A stretch of DNA of 64,000 nucleotides from Pohlia nutans (Eukaryota > Streptophyta > Bryopsida > Bryales > Mniaceae). The DNA lies in assembly GCA_022496805.1 (NCBI GenBank), contig CM040086.1:14944501-15008500 (forward strand), in the 5' to 3' direction. Of this stretch, positions 48,705 to 61,862 are shown piece after piece (position 1 is the first letter of the stretch; every line of letters starts with the position of its first letter). The notes under the pieces are model-generated. The model was not told the origin of the DNA, did not search any database, and was given only the letters and a program-made list of their open reading frames with translations. Both the position numbers and the translations under genes were made by a program.

Positions 48705-49846
48705 GCCAAACCATATAATTGTAACGTGGACCAAAGATCATTGTGAATAAAGAGTTTGTTGAAGTTTAGTCCCTTTGTCCATGCCTCAAAGACACCGGTA
48801 ACGAGGTTTACCATTGGTGCCTCTTCTTAAAAGGGTCATATGGTAACTAAGATACATGAGCTCAAAACTTGGCATGTGAAAAGTGTCCAATCACATGTAT
48901 TGATTGAGCAACATACACCTTGGAATGTAGCCAGGTAGGAAAAGATAGACTCTTCCATATGAATGTATTCATTCATTGAACTATCTATCATCAAGAATTT
49001 CATATAATTATTGGTGAATTTAGAAAAAAAAATTAGAAGACTTTGGCAATTTCATCCATTTTTGTTCATTTCCCCTAGTGTAAATGTACCCACTTCCAAA
49101 ATTAGTTGAGATTGTAGAGAGAATTCGCCCAACTACCGTATTCTAAAGAGATTGGAATTTTCTCTACAAATATGATGATTTAACATTTATACAAGTTTGG
49201 ACTGTAAAGGAACCTTCTCCTGGCAAACGTATTACACTTCAAAATCCAATTGCTCATCAAAGAAAAACTACGTTTAATTTAATTTATTGCACTAGTAGCA
49301 GAACTGTCGTTTTTCATTTCCCACTTTGTGGAAACAGTGAACAGTGGCCGAACATTACGCTTATATTTCTTTCTTCTTGTGACTAAAACCACTCACCAAC
49401 ACTAACACAACCCATGTGCTTGGCGCGATTTCATTCCTTTTTCATTTATAGTATGTGAAAAAACGATACATTTCCTACTAGTGTGGCAACAAACAGACTG
49501 CAATGAACCTCTTTTGGGGCCGGGCGTGTATGAACAAAGAATCTGTTCCTTGTAAATTATCTTGTTAGAATTTGGAGCAATCAGATAAGGTTCGATGGAT
49601 ACAGAGCCCCAAGTACCATTGATGCTTCGGAATTGATGCTCAAGGCAAATCGCACCCACTCTCACGAATAGAAGAGATGCTACACTACATACCCTATTAG
49701 TGCGAGATGCACTAATTGTTTTATAACGACTATGTATTTTTTTAATGTAGAATAAATACTTTTACCAAGTATGTTCATCGATGTTTTACTACTTGAGTAG
49801 TACCAAAAGCTTCAATCTTGGTAAATTTTTTTTTTTAATGTAGAAG
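48705..49846. other. Intergenic, nothing recognised
   Basis: A/T-rich sequence without a convincing gene. A minus-strand 87-codon frame at 49402-49665 has no recognisable domain. Confidence 0.4.
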
Positions 49847-50659
49847 TCAACCCTTAAGCGTCCCTAACTTTTTTGGGCTTAAAAACGTCATCGCTTTTAA
49901 TGTGTTATAGGTCCAAATGTAAATGAGGTATAGAAATCTCAACTGTACAATCTTGTAATATATATGTTGTAGATCACGTGAATCAAATTTGGAGTCATTT
50001 GGCCATATGGACTGCAAGATCACTGTGTTTAAGTATAAAAAATGGATGCTAAAATTTTCCAAGGAACACAGTTAGAGGTGAAATTCGTTTTCAAAATTAC
50101 TCAAATGAAAAACCTTCAAGTATGAAGGAGTTCAAAATAATCTTATAAACACATTGGTACTAAAGAAACTCATGAAAAAATTTAATGTGCCCTAAAATGG
50201 CCTTGCAATATCAAAAAGTAGCCCAAAAAGTGACCAATTTAACCCAAAAAGAAAAAAGCGTTCAAAAGAGACCCGTGCATTAAAATTACTCCCAAACATT
50301 CAAAACAACATAAAATTTTTACCGTGATAACTAGACTTCAAGGAGAATCCAACCCAATTTTTATTTATTTATTTATTGAAAACAGACATGGGATGAAGGA
50401 AATACAAGCCCCCAAAGTTGCAACTCTAAAAATGCACAAGAACTGTCCAAGAAAAAGGACACTACTTTCAAATGATCACCAAAAATTCAATACATCTTGG
50501 ATTGACTTGAAAATTTTACCACTCATTCCATACATCATGCTGTTCTTTTTTTCAAATTTTCATTGAAATTGAAACTTTTTGCAAAAATCAAAGCACTTTG
50601 AAAGTGAATGTACCCCAAAATACGTTCAAAATATGAATGTCGGGACGGTTAGGAGTTAA
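49847..50659. mobile_element. piggyBac-like non-autonomous element, ~813 bp
   Basis: The left end TCAACCCTTAAGCGTCCC and right end GGGACGGTTAGGAGTTAA are inverted copies, with one TTAA mutated to TCAA. The interior is A-rich and non-coding. Confidence 0.65.
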
Positions 50660-52205
50660 AGTGACTTGGACTAAAGTGAATAATGGGTGTACTTTTCACC
50701 CTACATTTCCACTTCATGAATTCTAACTTAGGCTTAACTCAGTAAATTATATGGAAGGTCCACCGCAATGATTTTTTTTTTTAAATTAGCAAGGGGTTCC
50801 CAAGGCTCTAGTAACAAGGGTAAAGGTGCATTATTGGATGTATTTTTGTTGTTGTGGTAAGGCAAAGGTGGCTACATCTTTGAAATGAAATACATTGTTT
50901 TGGCTAAATCATGAACATCACTAATAATTGGCTAATTTTGTCAACAAGGCCTACTACAAAACGCATTATGTAAATTTTGAGAGATGCATGCATTCAAAGT
51001 CCGCGCAGCACCAACCAAACCCTAGTTTGATCTCCTTGCAATGCCCTATACCTTGCGATCAATGCCCTATAACCACATGGTTATATCGCACAAACTACCT
51101 CCAATGCATGAATGTGATAGTCTAGCATCAAACCACTTGGCCACCAACAAAAATTCATCCAAATTCGGGCTATTAGCCATTGTTCAATGTTGATAAACGT
51201 GACTACTACGCCTTCCTTACTTGTTAATATTTCCATTTTTATTTTTATTTTCCTTTGTTGAAATTAGCCATCCACTTTAAAATGTAGCAATCAGGCTACT
51301 TTTAGATGAAACAAAATCAATGGTCCACTGCCTTGCTAAAATATGAATATCAAGGAGAGCCACTAGGAACTAGCTCGGCGGTTCAAGCTTTGGCATCCCA
51401 ATCGGCTGACCGGGATTCAAATCCTATTGCCATCCAATCATGTGGGGCCTCATGACCTCATCAAATAGGTACCCTAAACATATCATAGGGAAAAAGAGCA
51501 TGTTAGTACCTAATCACAGGCTAGGTAGTTATAAGGGTCCATTTTCAAAAGAAGGCATGTAGGTCTTGGTGGCATATTTAGTATCACTATCCCCCAATGG
51601 ATACTTCATTCATGTCGACCTATGTCCTATGTTACTCTCTCTTGATCACCAACCCTATATGACCCTACACTTGAATCTTCCATTTTACAAAATATTTTGG
51701 ATGAAAATTTTCTGACAACACTTGTACATGCTCTTTGAGACGGCAAATTTGCAAAATATACTTATGTCACAATAAACCGATCTAAACCAAGTTGCCACTA
51801 TGATTAACAATTTTGACAATGATTAATAGCTTGGGAATTGTGTTGGAACACATAGCAATCTGACATATGTTTAGGATTGTGCAACAAGGTGGGATTCAAT
51901 TCTGTGGGTGGGGGAGGGATAAATTATCAAGATGAGAATTTCCTACATTAAAGAGTAAATTATGGAGAACGGTGAGCATACTCTAAGCTACTCTCAGAAC
52001 CTTCCAAAACTTTTATCTATTAAGCAAGTTTTTAACTTTGAAGCAGGCAGATGTAAGGGAATTCTACACTCATCACTAAGACATTCTACACTCCCTTAAT
52101 TGTATCATTTTAATTCTGAGGATCCAAAAATGCGCTGCTATCAACAATATACAATGGCTTACAATACTCTCGTCAATGTGACGAAGCTTGAATGTTTCAA
52201 CAATT
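50660..52205. other. Intergenic region containing a SINE-like element
   Basis: No gene seen. Apart from the tRNA-like sequence at 51.36-51.54 kb, the stretch is unremarkable A/T-rich DNA that should include the 3' untranslated part of the hydrolase gene. Confidence 0.4.
51362..51540 (+). mobile_element. tRNA-derived SINE-like sequence
   Basis: TAGCTCGGCGG at 51371-51381 fits an RNA polymerase III A box, and GGATTCAAATCC at 51413-51424 fits a B box, at normal spacing. The tRNA fold is incomplete, and a non-tRNA body (GTGGGGCCTCATGACCTC and on) follows. This is a SINE head rather than a working tRNA gene. Confidence 0.5.
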
Positions 52206-55200
52206 TCAAAATCTTGCGAAATTGGCCCCACCGAATGTGGGTGTCAGTAATCTGAATAGCCCGTCTGGGTTATCTGTGTGAACCTGCACAAGCACAATGT
52301 TTCCCTGATCAACCCCAAATCCAAACTAATAAACCTAAGTGAATCTGAGATAGTAAATTTGAAGCCATTCTAAGGTTCTATACCTTAAAGCGTTCACCTT
52401 ACCAACTGAGCCTATTTACACACATAAAACAAAAAATATTTTCAGTGGGTTTTATTAGCAAGTTCAAGAGGATTCCAACGCACTTTAGCATGCATTATTT
52501 GGACACCATATGAATAAGTTATGAATTTCCAAAGTGCTGACTATAGGTTGACCTTAAAGCAACCCTAAACTCAGGTGTTCAAATTGTGCACATTCTTGTT
52601 GATAGTAGGGTGTCAAAATCTACTTATTATGGAAGATTGAGCTATAGACGCTTTAAGGAAATGGTTGCTTTTAGATACAGTTACCTTAGTATCAAGTTTT
52701 GAATTACTAAATGCAAGTCATTCAAAACAAGCAGCTATACTACAAGAGACTGTGTCCCATTTGGTACAAAAATCTGTTGCATATTCCCTCTGTCCGGAAA
52801 TAATTATCCTAGTTCTTGGCATTTTTTTTCCCCTAATTTTTGTCCTATGTTTTATTCTTCAAACGTGAGCCTTGTCTAGTTCAAACAATGCAGACAATGA
52901 GAGTGACGCAGAAACTACATACTACTATTAACCCTTCGATGCGCCTGCGTCCATATAATGAACGACAAAGAGATTGCAACCTTTCTCAACACTACATCTT
53001 GTACAGTTTTTCATCCATCCAAATTTCTCTTGGTTCTTGTGCTTGTTGACTATCATTTGTACGGTATGGATCTTCAAAATTGATTCTTTAAAAAACAACA
53101 TAATTGGTTTATGTCAGGTTTCATTCTTAGTTCAAAGTAAGACTTTAAACATGATTTTCCAAAATAAGTAGAATCAAATAATGAAAATTACTTTTACATT
53201 TACATTTACAGGTTTGCTTTGTACATCAACTCCATTTTTGTTTCTCAACAAACATTTTATAACAAATCTCTGAAAATAGTGTTGAATCGGGACGTTAAAG
53301 GGTTAAATATAGACCATTTTCGAGACTGAGACGGCTATTTTTAGGGGAGAAACGGTAAGCTGAAAAATGCCAAAAACTAGGACAGTTATTTCCGGACAGA
53401 GGGAGTATTTCATACCATTGTAGATGTAAGGTCAAGGCACCTAAAACCGACCAGGTACCCAAAACCAACCACCCTAGATTCTTGCCTAATTTCTAGATTT
53501 TCAAAGGGAAGATGTACCTCATTTGTACATTAGAGCATGTGATTGGTTTTAGGTAAACCTATGACTTTCACTTTGAAAATTTGTACTTATTCAAATAATT
53601 ATCAAAAAAATTAAATTAAATATGAAAACTTCGTAATTTCTTAATGCAAAAAGAGGAAAATACTCAAAATATCGATTCACCTATCTCATGTATAGTGAAT
53701 GTCTTAACTGATCGGTTTTAGGTGCCTCGACCTTAGTTAATTTCATGTTAGGATCTAAAGTTCAATTTTTCAGTAGCAACAAACATAAGATCCTACTCAA
53801 ATGTGCTCACTTTTATTACTATAGAAATAGCTTTTGTGTTGATGCAATGCTAACCAAAAAAACACATGGAAACGTACCCAGTGTCCTGCATCCTCAAGCA
53901 CATGCATCTGCACTCCTGCGCCTTCGCAGGAAGCAATCTGCTCCGCCAAGTGAATTCTTTGCACATCTTCATGAGCCCAACGATGCAAACTTCTTTCTGC
54001 TCTTAAAAAATTGATGTGGACCCCCTCTGGAACGTCGTCCACTAATGACCTGTCAATTTCAACCGTGAATGTATCAGTATTCTTCTTCTAGAATGCTTGT
54101 TTCCTCGGTTCTGTCCCGTAAAGGACCAAGGATTCCGTGTTTTAAAATGACAAATTCAATCAATCATATCGTGAAAAATATAATTCAAACGGGACCACAT
54201 TTTATGTCACTGAAATTAGTGAAGAACATTGTATGTGTCGGTGAAAAAACAATTAAATTTGAACAAAGGGAAGTTCATATACGGTCTACTTTAAACTGCT
54301 AAAAAAACATGAGATCCAATTCGGGCTTCTTGGTTAATCCAACTGCCTAGGGTCCAAAAGAATTAAGTGACATAGTTTGAATGTGTGAGAAGTTTGCTAC
54401 AGTCAATGAGGATATTCCAGTATGTCATTTTAGAGAAAGTGAAGAATAGCTTACCACAAGTTTGTATCTTCGTAAGATTTGTACATATCAGCTATACCCT
54501 CCAGATCAAACACCCACTTATATCCTGGGCTGCCCTCTCCTGAGGTAGCTTTCAAGTTGGTTGTCATCCACTGCGCAAAGCACCAGAAAAAAAAATTATA
54601 TTCAGAGAACTGAATACACACTAGAAGGAATTCCATAGTCACTTGGCCTCCAATACTCTTAATTCTCTATATTCACTATTGCACAATTCCTAAACAACTT
54701 TGGTCTTGCATAACAACAGATATAGTACATGACAAAAATGACAAACTCTTGAGTCTTGACAAGTGCATGTATGGCTTTTTAGGGAGAACTACTTGGAATC
54801 TGAATGAAACTCGGGGCAAAGTTTTCTTCTAACGATTGCCTGCACTCTGAAAAAACTACAGCCTCTCATCTGCTTTAGGGTTTAGGGTTTAGGTTTTTCA
54901 ACAGCATGGAAGTGTTTCCTAGACTCATTATGAAGGATTAAGTTAACCCTTGAAGGACCGACCAAGCCCCAGGGGGTGTTTTTCTCAGTTTTCAAACCAC
55001 GACCATGAATTGCTAATAATGGGGAAATATTTTTAAGATTTTTTTTCAGGCATCATCCGTGACAAGAATAGTATGTATCTAGATCTTTAGAATGTAAATT
55101 ACTTCTGTATTTTGAGGTTAAAACTCAAAAATACTTCTTTCTTTCTAATTAGGAAATGTCTTTTAAGGGTTAAGGCGAAGCTCTAAACCTGGGCAACACC

Positions 55201-58200
55201 CGCAGAAAATCCCTTGTGGGAGAGAGCATCAATCAAAGCTCTTCTTGACGGAAGCTGGATGGTGCAAGCAACAACAGACTTAAAATTAGGTCAAGAAAAA
55301 AAAAAAGATGCCATCTCTGATAAATACACAATGCCAAATCCACGTTTTAACCCCTCAAGGCCCCATGATATTTTGTACTATTTGAAGAAACTAAACTTTG
55401 ACTGCAATTATCTCTTGTACAACAAACTTAAGTGAGAATATGATTTGTACTTCAAAATCTCCCACATCAGTATTAACATTGCAATGTACTTTTTTTTATA
55501 TATGCCCCCTTGGGCCTTGAGGGGTTAAGGCAATTGTTAGAAGGTTATACTCTATCACTCATTTGCCCTTTGATAAACCAAAACAGTGTAGATCTAAATA
55601 TTCAAGATACAATAAAAAGAAAAACACGGTCAAAGAACCAACATGGTTTCTAGTTCATATACGCAATCTCTCTTCTATCATATCATAATTTGTTTTCATT
55701 TTGGATGATTGTATCACTTCATCAGATTTAGCAAGTTGCTGCAATTGTGAAACACTCTGAATATTATTATGAGTAAGGATGTATTGTTACCAAAGACGGC
55801 ATCTGACGCAGAGATTCGATCAGTTCCCCAGGGTGGTCCTCGCCATCTCCACCAGACCGGACTTTGCCAGGAGTAGCATCTAACACCCAGACCTACACCA
55901 TAGCCATTTCAATTCAGTAAGTAAACCCTAAAGGACCCTTGTACAGTCGGGTACAAGATAGTTACGAATTTTTGAATCCAGTTGAGATTTGTGGGAACTT
56001 TTTTAAGGCCCGTGTATGCTAAAAAATGAACGGAATTTCAATTTTCAAATTGCATTGGAATCACACTAAAGTCTACTTTATCATCGATACAAATACACAT
56101 ATGTAATTGAAAATCATACAAAAAATCTGATGTTTTCTATATACTATCTACCATTTAGTGCTACCACCATTTGTGAAAATTACAACTTGTATTTAATGGT
56201 ACATTTTAGAAATGAACCTTCATAATTGCTTTAGAGATACTTGATCCCACACCGCTTGAACTACTTGTATGATTTCTTACTTATTCTGTACTTAAATGCA
56301 AAAAATCTTTGACTGTCTTCCAAAGGTTCACTATGAAATGATAGATAGTGTATAAAAGAAATCTAAATTGTTGTATGATTTTAAATTATTCTTTGTTCAC
56401 TTATCATGAAGTTGAAGCACGCTTCATTGCAATTCCAATGCAATTTGTGGTTTCAAAATCGGTTCATTTTTGAGCATGCTAGAGCTTCCTAGAGATTGTT
56501 AAACTTTCTAGTGAAAAGTGATTGAAAAATTCGTTCGCATGTTGTACCCGACTGTACATTTTGTAATTTTTTTTTCCACTTTATATATTGTATGAGTAAA
56601 ATGATGATAATTAACACAACGTAACCTAGAACAAACATCACAGCCATTTTGTAAATCGTGTTTGAATCTCTAACAGGCTTAACCCCCAAAAGGACCAAGG
56701 ATTCGTGGTTTTTAAAATGACATATTCAATCAATTATATTGAGAAAAATATAATTTGGATGGGACCAAATTTTATATCACCAGAATTAGTGAAGAACGTT
56801 GCATGTGTTGGTCAAAAAACAAAAAAAATAAATCTACAAAGGACGTATTCAAAAATACTAAAAGAAACATGAGGCCCAATTTGGGCTTCTTGATCCTTTA
56901 GGGGTTAATGTACACAAGAACAATAAGATTGAGTACATACACCCAAGAAGGGCTCTTTTGGGGGTTAAAAAGATTCATTTTATTTGCGTCACAAAAATAA
57001 CATGAAGCCTAAAACTACTGGAGAGTGAATAATTGAGGGAGTGTATGAGACGTACTCGAACGGGGCGTGCTAGAGGCTTGGCTGCTTGATCCACCATGCT
57101 CATGGCCACTACAAAGATCCAGAATTCCAGTTCAGTAATAAATAAAGACCATTACTAACGAAATTCTAGTCGAATTTAAAAACGTCACTTTAGATAAATT
57201 GTCACTGGATCAGCACTAATCAAGAGCAGACTAAGCAGTCAATCATCATTACAACTTGAATTGCTAATTAACCTTTTTCTCCGGTGCATTCCATTGACTA
57301 GAAACAATCCTACTTTGAGGCAAGGCAAAAGTTAAATAAAGAGAGAGAGAAGGTTTGCGCACCTTTGCCTCCAAAACTATGTCCTATTAAAACACGAGGA
57401 GTGAGCCTCAGCTGCCCCATCTGTAATGAACCCAACATAAATGTATTAAAATCCAGAATCAATAGCGAGGCTAGTTTGTATTTTAGGGGACCTCATAAAT
57501 CACAAACTCAAGCAAGTAAGATCTATGACAAGGCCGGAATGGCCTCTAGACTATGTAAACCAACCTGCTTAGAATGTAATATAAAATTTACAAAAAAGGG
57601 GAGACTCCCTAACAAAACAGACAAGGGTTGTAGTAGAAAAAAATTAAGAATTTTAAATGGATAGTAGATGCTAAAGCCAGTTTTAGGGGCATACTAGCTG
57701 GAGAACATCGCGGGCCGCAGACACCACAGAATGAGGTCCACGTTTCTTCAGAGAAGTTGATTCACCATGGCATCGGAGATCCACTAACAGAAACTGCAAC
57801 ATCCACAAAATAAGGATTTGATTCTTTAAGTACAAGTCACTTCCATTGTTCTCGTCAAGGCGGTCAGACTTGCAAAGAAAAAAAGTTACATTAGGAAATT
57901 TAACTGCACAAGTAGCCGAAGATCCAAGAATTTAGCAACTTCAGCTTTCATAAGAAACAAAATCTTATAGAACATTTTGCTATAGAGTGATTGAGGAGTA
58001 AATTCAATAACTAAGACATGACCATATGTGAGAAGGCTAAATAGGCACAAAAAACCAAGTCCACTTTAGCAGCTTCCCAATTTCATGCCACTCACCTGCC
58101 AAGTTGGAAACGCTTGCGCAAGCCTCTTCGCGAAAGACACTGCACATTCCCAAGCAGTATCAAGTCCTTTGTAAGCACTATGCATGTTTCAAATGAACCT

Positions 58201-61200
58201 CAATACATAAAGGCAAGGCAGGGTTTCAAAACAACTGTGCCTCTCTCTCTCTCTCCTTGGCTAGCCAGAATAAGGTTAACACCTAAAGGACCAAAAATGA
58301 CAAATTCAATTGATCATATTGTGAAAAATATAATTCAGATGAGACCAAATTTATATCACCGGAATCAATGAAGAACGTTGCATGTGTTGCTCAAACAACA
58401 AATAAGTTTGAACAAAAAAAGGTCTACGTAGGACCTACTCAAAACTGCTTAAAAAAACATGAGGCCCAATTTGGGCTTCTTGGTCCTTTAGGAGTTAATA
58501 ATCCATGATCCTTTTGATCAATGCGAGTTTTTTCATCAACCAGAAAGTAGATATCTCAATGTTCAATAAGACATGTTTAATTTGAACATTACCGTATTAT
58601 GTATACATACAATAAACATATTAAGAGCTGAAAATATTGACGTGTACTTACATTTTGGATGGAATAGATTTGTATGCAAAGGTTTTTAGACATACAAGTC
58701 CTCGTATACAAAGGGGTTTTTAGAATGGGTCATGAACACACATGATTTTCAAACATAATGTAGAGTGCACCCCCCGGGAATGTCCAATAACGGTATTGAG
58801 AAGCCCTTATAGTGAGACATGTAATGAGATTTTCCACACGCCTTGCAATCAGCTGGAGGAAAAAGATAAAGAGGAAATAAATAGCATTTAACTTTAACAT
58901 AAGAAGGAATAACATGTTACCCCAATTCCGGCGTCCTCCCAAAATGCCGTGCAAAAGGACAGCAGTTGGCGGTTCAGGAGTTGCTCGGTCTCTTGCCTCG
59001 CTCCATCGGGCCTGATTCCACCATTCAGAGTGAAAATCTATGCAACCTTATTCCCCTTTTACTCTCAGGATTAATGGAAATTGATGGGGTTGTTTACTCT
59101 CAAGGTTAACCCCTAAAGGACCATGAGGCCACCAGGTGGCTCCTGTTTTTTCAGTAATTTTATGTAGATTGTTTTTTGTTTTATTTTTTTATTCAACATA
59201 TATAATATTCTTCACTTATTTCAGTGATATAAAATGTGGTCCCATTCAAATTATAATTTTCACAATATGATCGTTTAAACTTGTCATTTTAAAACCATGA
59301 ATCTTTGGTCCTTAAGGGGTTAAGCAACCCCATTTCCATTCAAAGAGTGGAACGATAAGCTTCAATCTTTTGAGGCCAACCATCCACATAGCAGATGGTT
59401 TTCTAGCCAAACTGAATTTCGACCTTCAAAATGAGGTTTCTTGCCTTTAACTTTAACTCAGAAAATGAAGGTTCGGCTCTAACTATGAAAATGAAGGTTT
59501 ATCAAGTCTAGTTTTCAAACCTAATTTTTTTTCAGATTGAGCATTATATTGCACTATATCGTATGTTCCCCTATCAAGTTTCCAAATTTAGAACTAAGTA
59601 TTATATGCTTCCTCATTGGAGGCTATTTGTAATTAAAATAGTTTTCTATAGGTGTTTGATCGTATTCATTTTGTACCCAAAAAAACTCAGGACTAAAAAG
59701 AATCATTTCAAAAAAAAAAAATTTACAAAATTGTGATGGCCAAATTGTACATGAAGTTTTAGCTTAAATTTTCTGCAGTAGGTAACATAAATTTCCAAAA
59801 CATGAGATACGAGCAATACATACCAAAGCACCTTGAACGAGCTCATAGCCCTGCACAAACATCCACCCAACAGAGCTGTTGATGAGAGCCTATTCATAAA
59901 TTCTGTCATAAATTATGAATTCATATTCATAACAACCAAAAGTCAATGAGATCAACTGTTTTTTTTTTATTAGACTTGTGACAAACTGCACTCGTTTTGC
60001 ACGGCCTAAGGTCGAGGCACCTAAAACCGACCAGGTACCCAAAACCAACCACCCTAGATTCTTGCCATATTTCTAGATTTTCAAAGGGAAGATGTACCTC
60101 ATTTGTACATTAGAGCATGTGATCGGTTTTAGGTAAACCTATGACTTTCACTTTGAAAATTTGTACTTATTCAAATAATTATCAAAATAAATAAATTAAA
60201 TATGAAAACTTCTTAATTTCTTATTGCTAAAAGAGGAAAGTACTCAAAAGATCGATTCATCTATCCCATGTATAGTGAATATCTTAACTTATCGGTTTTA
60301 GGTGCCTCGACCTTACTAGCCGTTCCAATCTTACTACAAACCCTACTCAGTTTGCTCCATAGGGTTTGAGATTTGGGTCTTCATATGTGAGTTTTTACAA
60401 AGCAAAGGTTTTGAAGGAAAATAAACCTATAATAGAGTTATTTGTAAAGTCCCTCAAATCCCTTCTTTTTGACCTGTAAAAAGGAAAGGAGAGGATCGGC
60501 ATGATCTTACTCTAGACCCAAAATAGAACATTGGATGGATTGAAATTTTTATTCATAAAAATTTGGAGGGAGGGAGAAGAATTGGGTAGTGGGGTAGGAC
60601 CATGAGGAGAAGTGGTGTCAGAATGCTCTGCTACTAGCTCTGGTCCATGAAAAAAGCAGGACAGAAGACCGGATGCCTTTACAAATAACTCTAGTATGTT
60701 GGTCACAAACTAGCCCATGTTGTTTAAATATCAGGCATTTCAAGTGAGAGAGATAGATGGACTCACCAATGCTTTGTGAGGCTTTTCAACGGGTGGAGCT
60801 AGTAATGGCCTCTCTTCCGTCAAGGTTGCTTGCACAGACGCCGCGCTAAACTTCCCTCCCCTCCTTTGCAAAGAGACGGTAGGTGACCAGGAGCAGCCCA
60901 GGAACTCATTCTACAAAAATACCACAATCTCTAGTGAGCATATTTCACATTCCGTTTTACCAACACTCTAAACGCTTCCATATCATTCTTGAGCCAAGTG
61001 AAAGACCATCTCTGTGAAACGAATAACTCATGTATATGAAGCAAAAAAAAAAACATTCGTGTATCAGCTTATCTACAAATTCATGTATCAGCTAATCTGA
61101 AGCCATAAGAATGGTGAACAGAGACTGGTGAAACAATCAAGGAGAGAGGATGGAAATGCCAAAAAACACAGTCGAGCAAGATTCTTTAAAAAACCATTCA

Positions 61201-61862
61201 AGAATGTTACACCCGGTCCGAACCACAGATGAAGAAGACGAGACAAGAGCCTGGTGTCAGGCGAGTGTTATTTCGTCGTGAAATAACTCGAATTTTAAAT
61301 CATTTACTTGCTTTAACTACTCATGCTATGGATGTGGGGGCATTAACTCCGTTCCTGTGGCCCATATCCAAAACGCAAAAAGAACCTAACTAGAAAGTCA
61401 TTATCAAAAAACCAGCGCTTATTTAAAAAGCAATATAATCGATTACCCAAAGGACTAGTTTTCAAAGCAAAAATGAATGGATTTGCTACCAAATTTATAT
61501 TATATGCCATAAAAGCACCTAAAGTACTAAAAAAAATAGGAATTAGTTTGATAATTGTTGGAGTAGCAAACTCGGATTCGGCAAGACGGACTTGCATTCC
61601 ACAATGAGCTAGAAGCGATGATTTCTCTTGAAGGTTCAAAAGGAAAAGAAATAAGAGAATGAACCTCCCACACAGCACTCTGACGTCCCTAGCTAAAAAG
61701 ACTCACTGTACGAAAGAGAAAGAGAGATCGATGTCCAGTTTGCTCTGGATTATTCAAATGGCAGACCTGCAAGAAACGAGAGCGAAGTAGGTGCGCCCCA
61801 AACGAGGCGTAGATGATATGCCGGGTGGTCGTGTGCATGAGCATCGTTGTGGTCGTCGCCAT
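52206..61862 (-). CDS. ABHD11-like alpha/beta hydrolase (plant At4g10030 type), 13 exons
   Basis: Exons: complement(join(52206..52283,53878..54049,54455..54570,55189..55254,55791..55892,57056..57108,57363..57420,57695..57793,58096..58139,58921..59037,59832..59889,60767..60910,61767..61862)). This gives 400 residues with every phase matching. The N-terminal ~75 residues are Ser/Thr/Arg-rich, consistent with a plastid transit peptide. The fold shows VLLHGILGG (oxyanion HG, residues 129-130), [11 protein letters not shown], the nucleophile elbow GHSFGG with S201, [17 protein letters not shown] and AGHW with catalytic H374, followed by [11 protein letters not shown]. Animal ABHD11 is a mitochondrial serine hydrolase; the plant substrate is unknown to me. 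Start choice: ATG 61862 is the first ATG in frame. Introns carry about eleven MITE copies. Confidence 0.88.
52929..53306. mobile_element. piggyBac-like MITE (family A), copy 3, intronic
   Basis: TTAACCCTTCGATGCGCC at the left and GGGACGTTAAAGGGTTAA at the right. The interior matches 29120-29665. It lies in the last intron of the hydrolase gene. Confidence 0.75.
53429..53733. mobile_element. MITE family C, copy 1 (TA-flanked), intronic
   Basis: Terminal repeats AGGTCAAGGCACCTAAAACC and GGTTTTAGGTGCCTCGACCT, flanked by TA on both sides. Length 305 bp, identical to the copy at 60009-60313. TA flanks point to a Tc1/mariner-type source, though the ends differ from those of the Tc1 element at 46 kb. 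Confidence 0.85.
54111..54337. mobile_element. Family H MITE, degenerate, intronic
   Basis: The interior (AAAGGACCAAGGATTC, TATCGTGAAAAATATAATTC, GGGCTTCTTGG) matches 56679-56908 and 58276-58498; both TTAA-CCC ends are damaged. Confidence 0.55.
54943..55173. mobile_element. piggyBac-like MITE, 231 bp, intronic
   Basis: TTAACCCTTGAAGGACCG and TTTTAAGGGTTAA ends. Its right end is only 15 bp from the 55189-55254 exon, next to its splice donor. Confidence 0.7.
55347..55528. mobile_element. piggyBac-like MITE, 182 bp, intronic
   Basis: Perfect 17-bp inverted ends TTAACCCCTCAAGGCCC / GGGCCTTGAGGGGTTAA. Non-coding. Confidence 0.85.
55921..56565. repeat. Possible decayed piggyBac-like MITE, intronic
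   Basis: AAACCCTAAAGGACCC followed by TTGTACAGTCGGGTACAA at the left, with TTGTACCCGACTGTAC at about 56540-56556 as its inverted partner. The outer TTAA ends are not preserved. Its left edge begins about 30 bp from the 55791-55892 exon. Confidence 0.4.
56679..56908. mobile_element. Family H piggyBac-like MITE, 230 bp, intronic
   Basis: TTAACCCCCAAAAGGACC and GATCCTTTAGGGGTTAA. The interior is shared with 58276-58498 and, inverted, 59106-59323. Confidence 0.8.
58276..58498. mobile_element. Family H piggyBac-like MITE, 223 bp, intronic
   Basis: TTAACACCTAAAGGACC and GGTCCTTTAGGAGTTAA, a near-perfect 17-bp inverted pair. Confidence 0.85.
59106..59323. mobile_element. Family H piggyBac-like MITE, 218 bp, intronic, opposite orientation
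   Basis: TTAACCCCTAAAGGACC and GGTCCTTAAGGGGTTAA. The interior is the reverse complement of the other family H copies. Confidence 0.85.
60009..60313. mobile_element. MITE family C, copy 2 (TA-flanked), intronic
   Basis: AGGTCGAGGCACCTAAAACC and GGTTTTAGGTGCCTCGACCT, TA on both sides, 305 bp. Very similar to 53429-53733. Confidence 0.88.
60434..60692. mobile_element. MITE family B, copy 2, intronic
   Basis: AGAGTTATTTGTAAAG and CTTTACAAATAACTCT ends; near-identical to 4269-4530. Confidence 0.85.

Noticed and set aside
51362..51437. Functional tRNA gene (plus strand)
   Set aside because: A and B boxes are present but a complete cloverleaf is not, and a SINE-like body follows.
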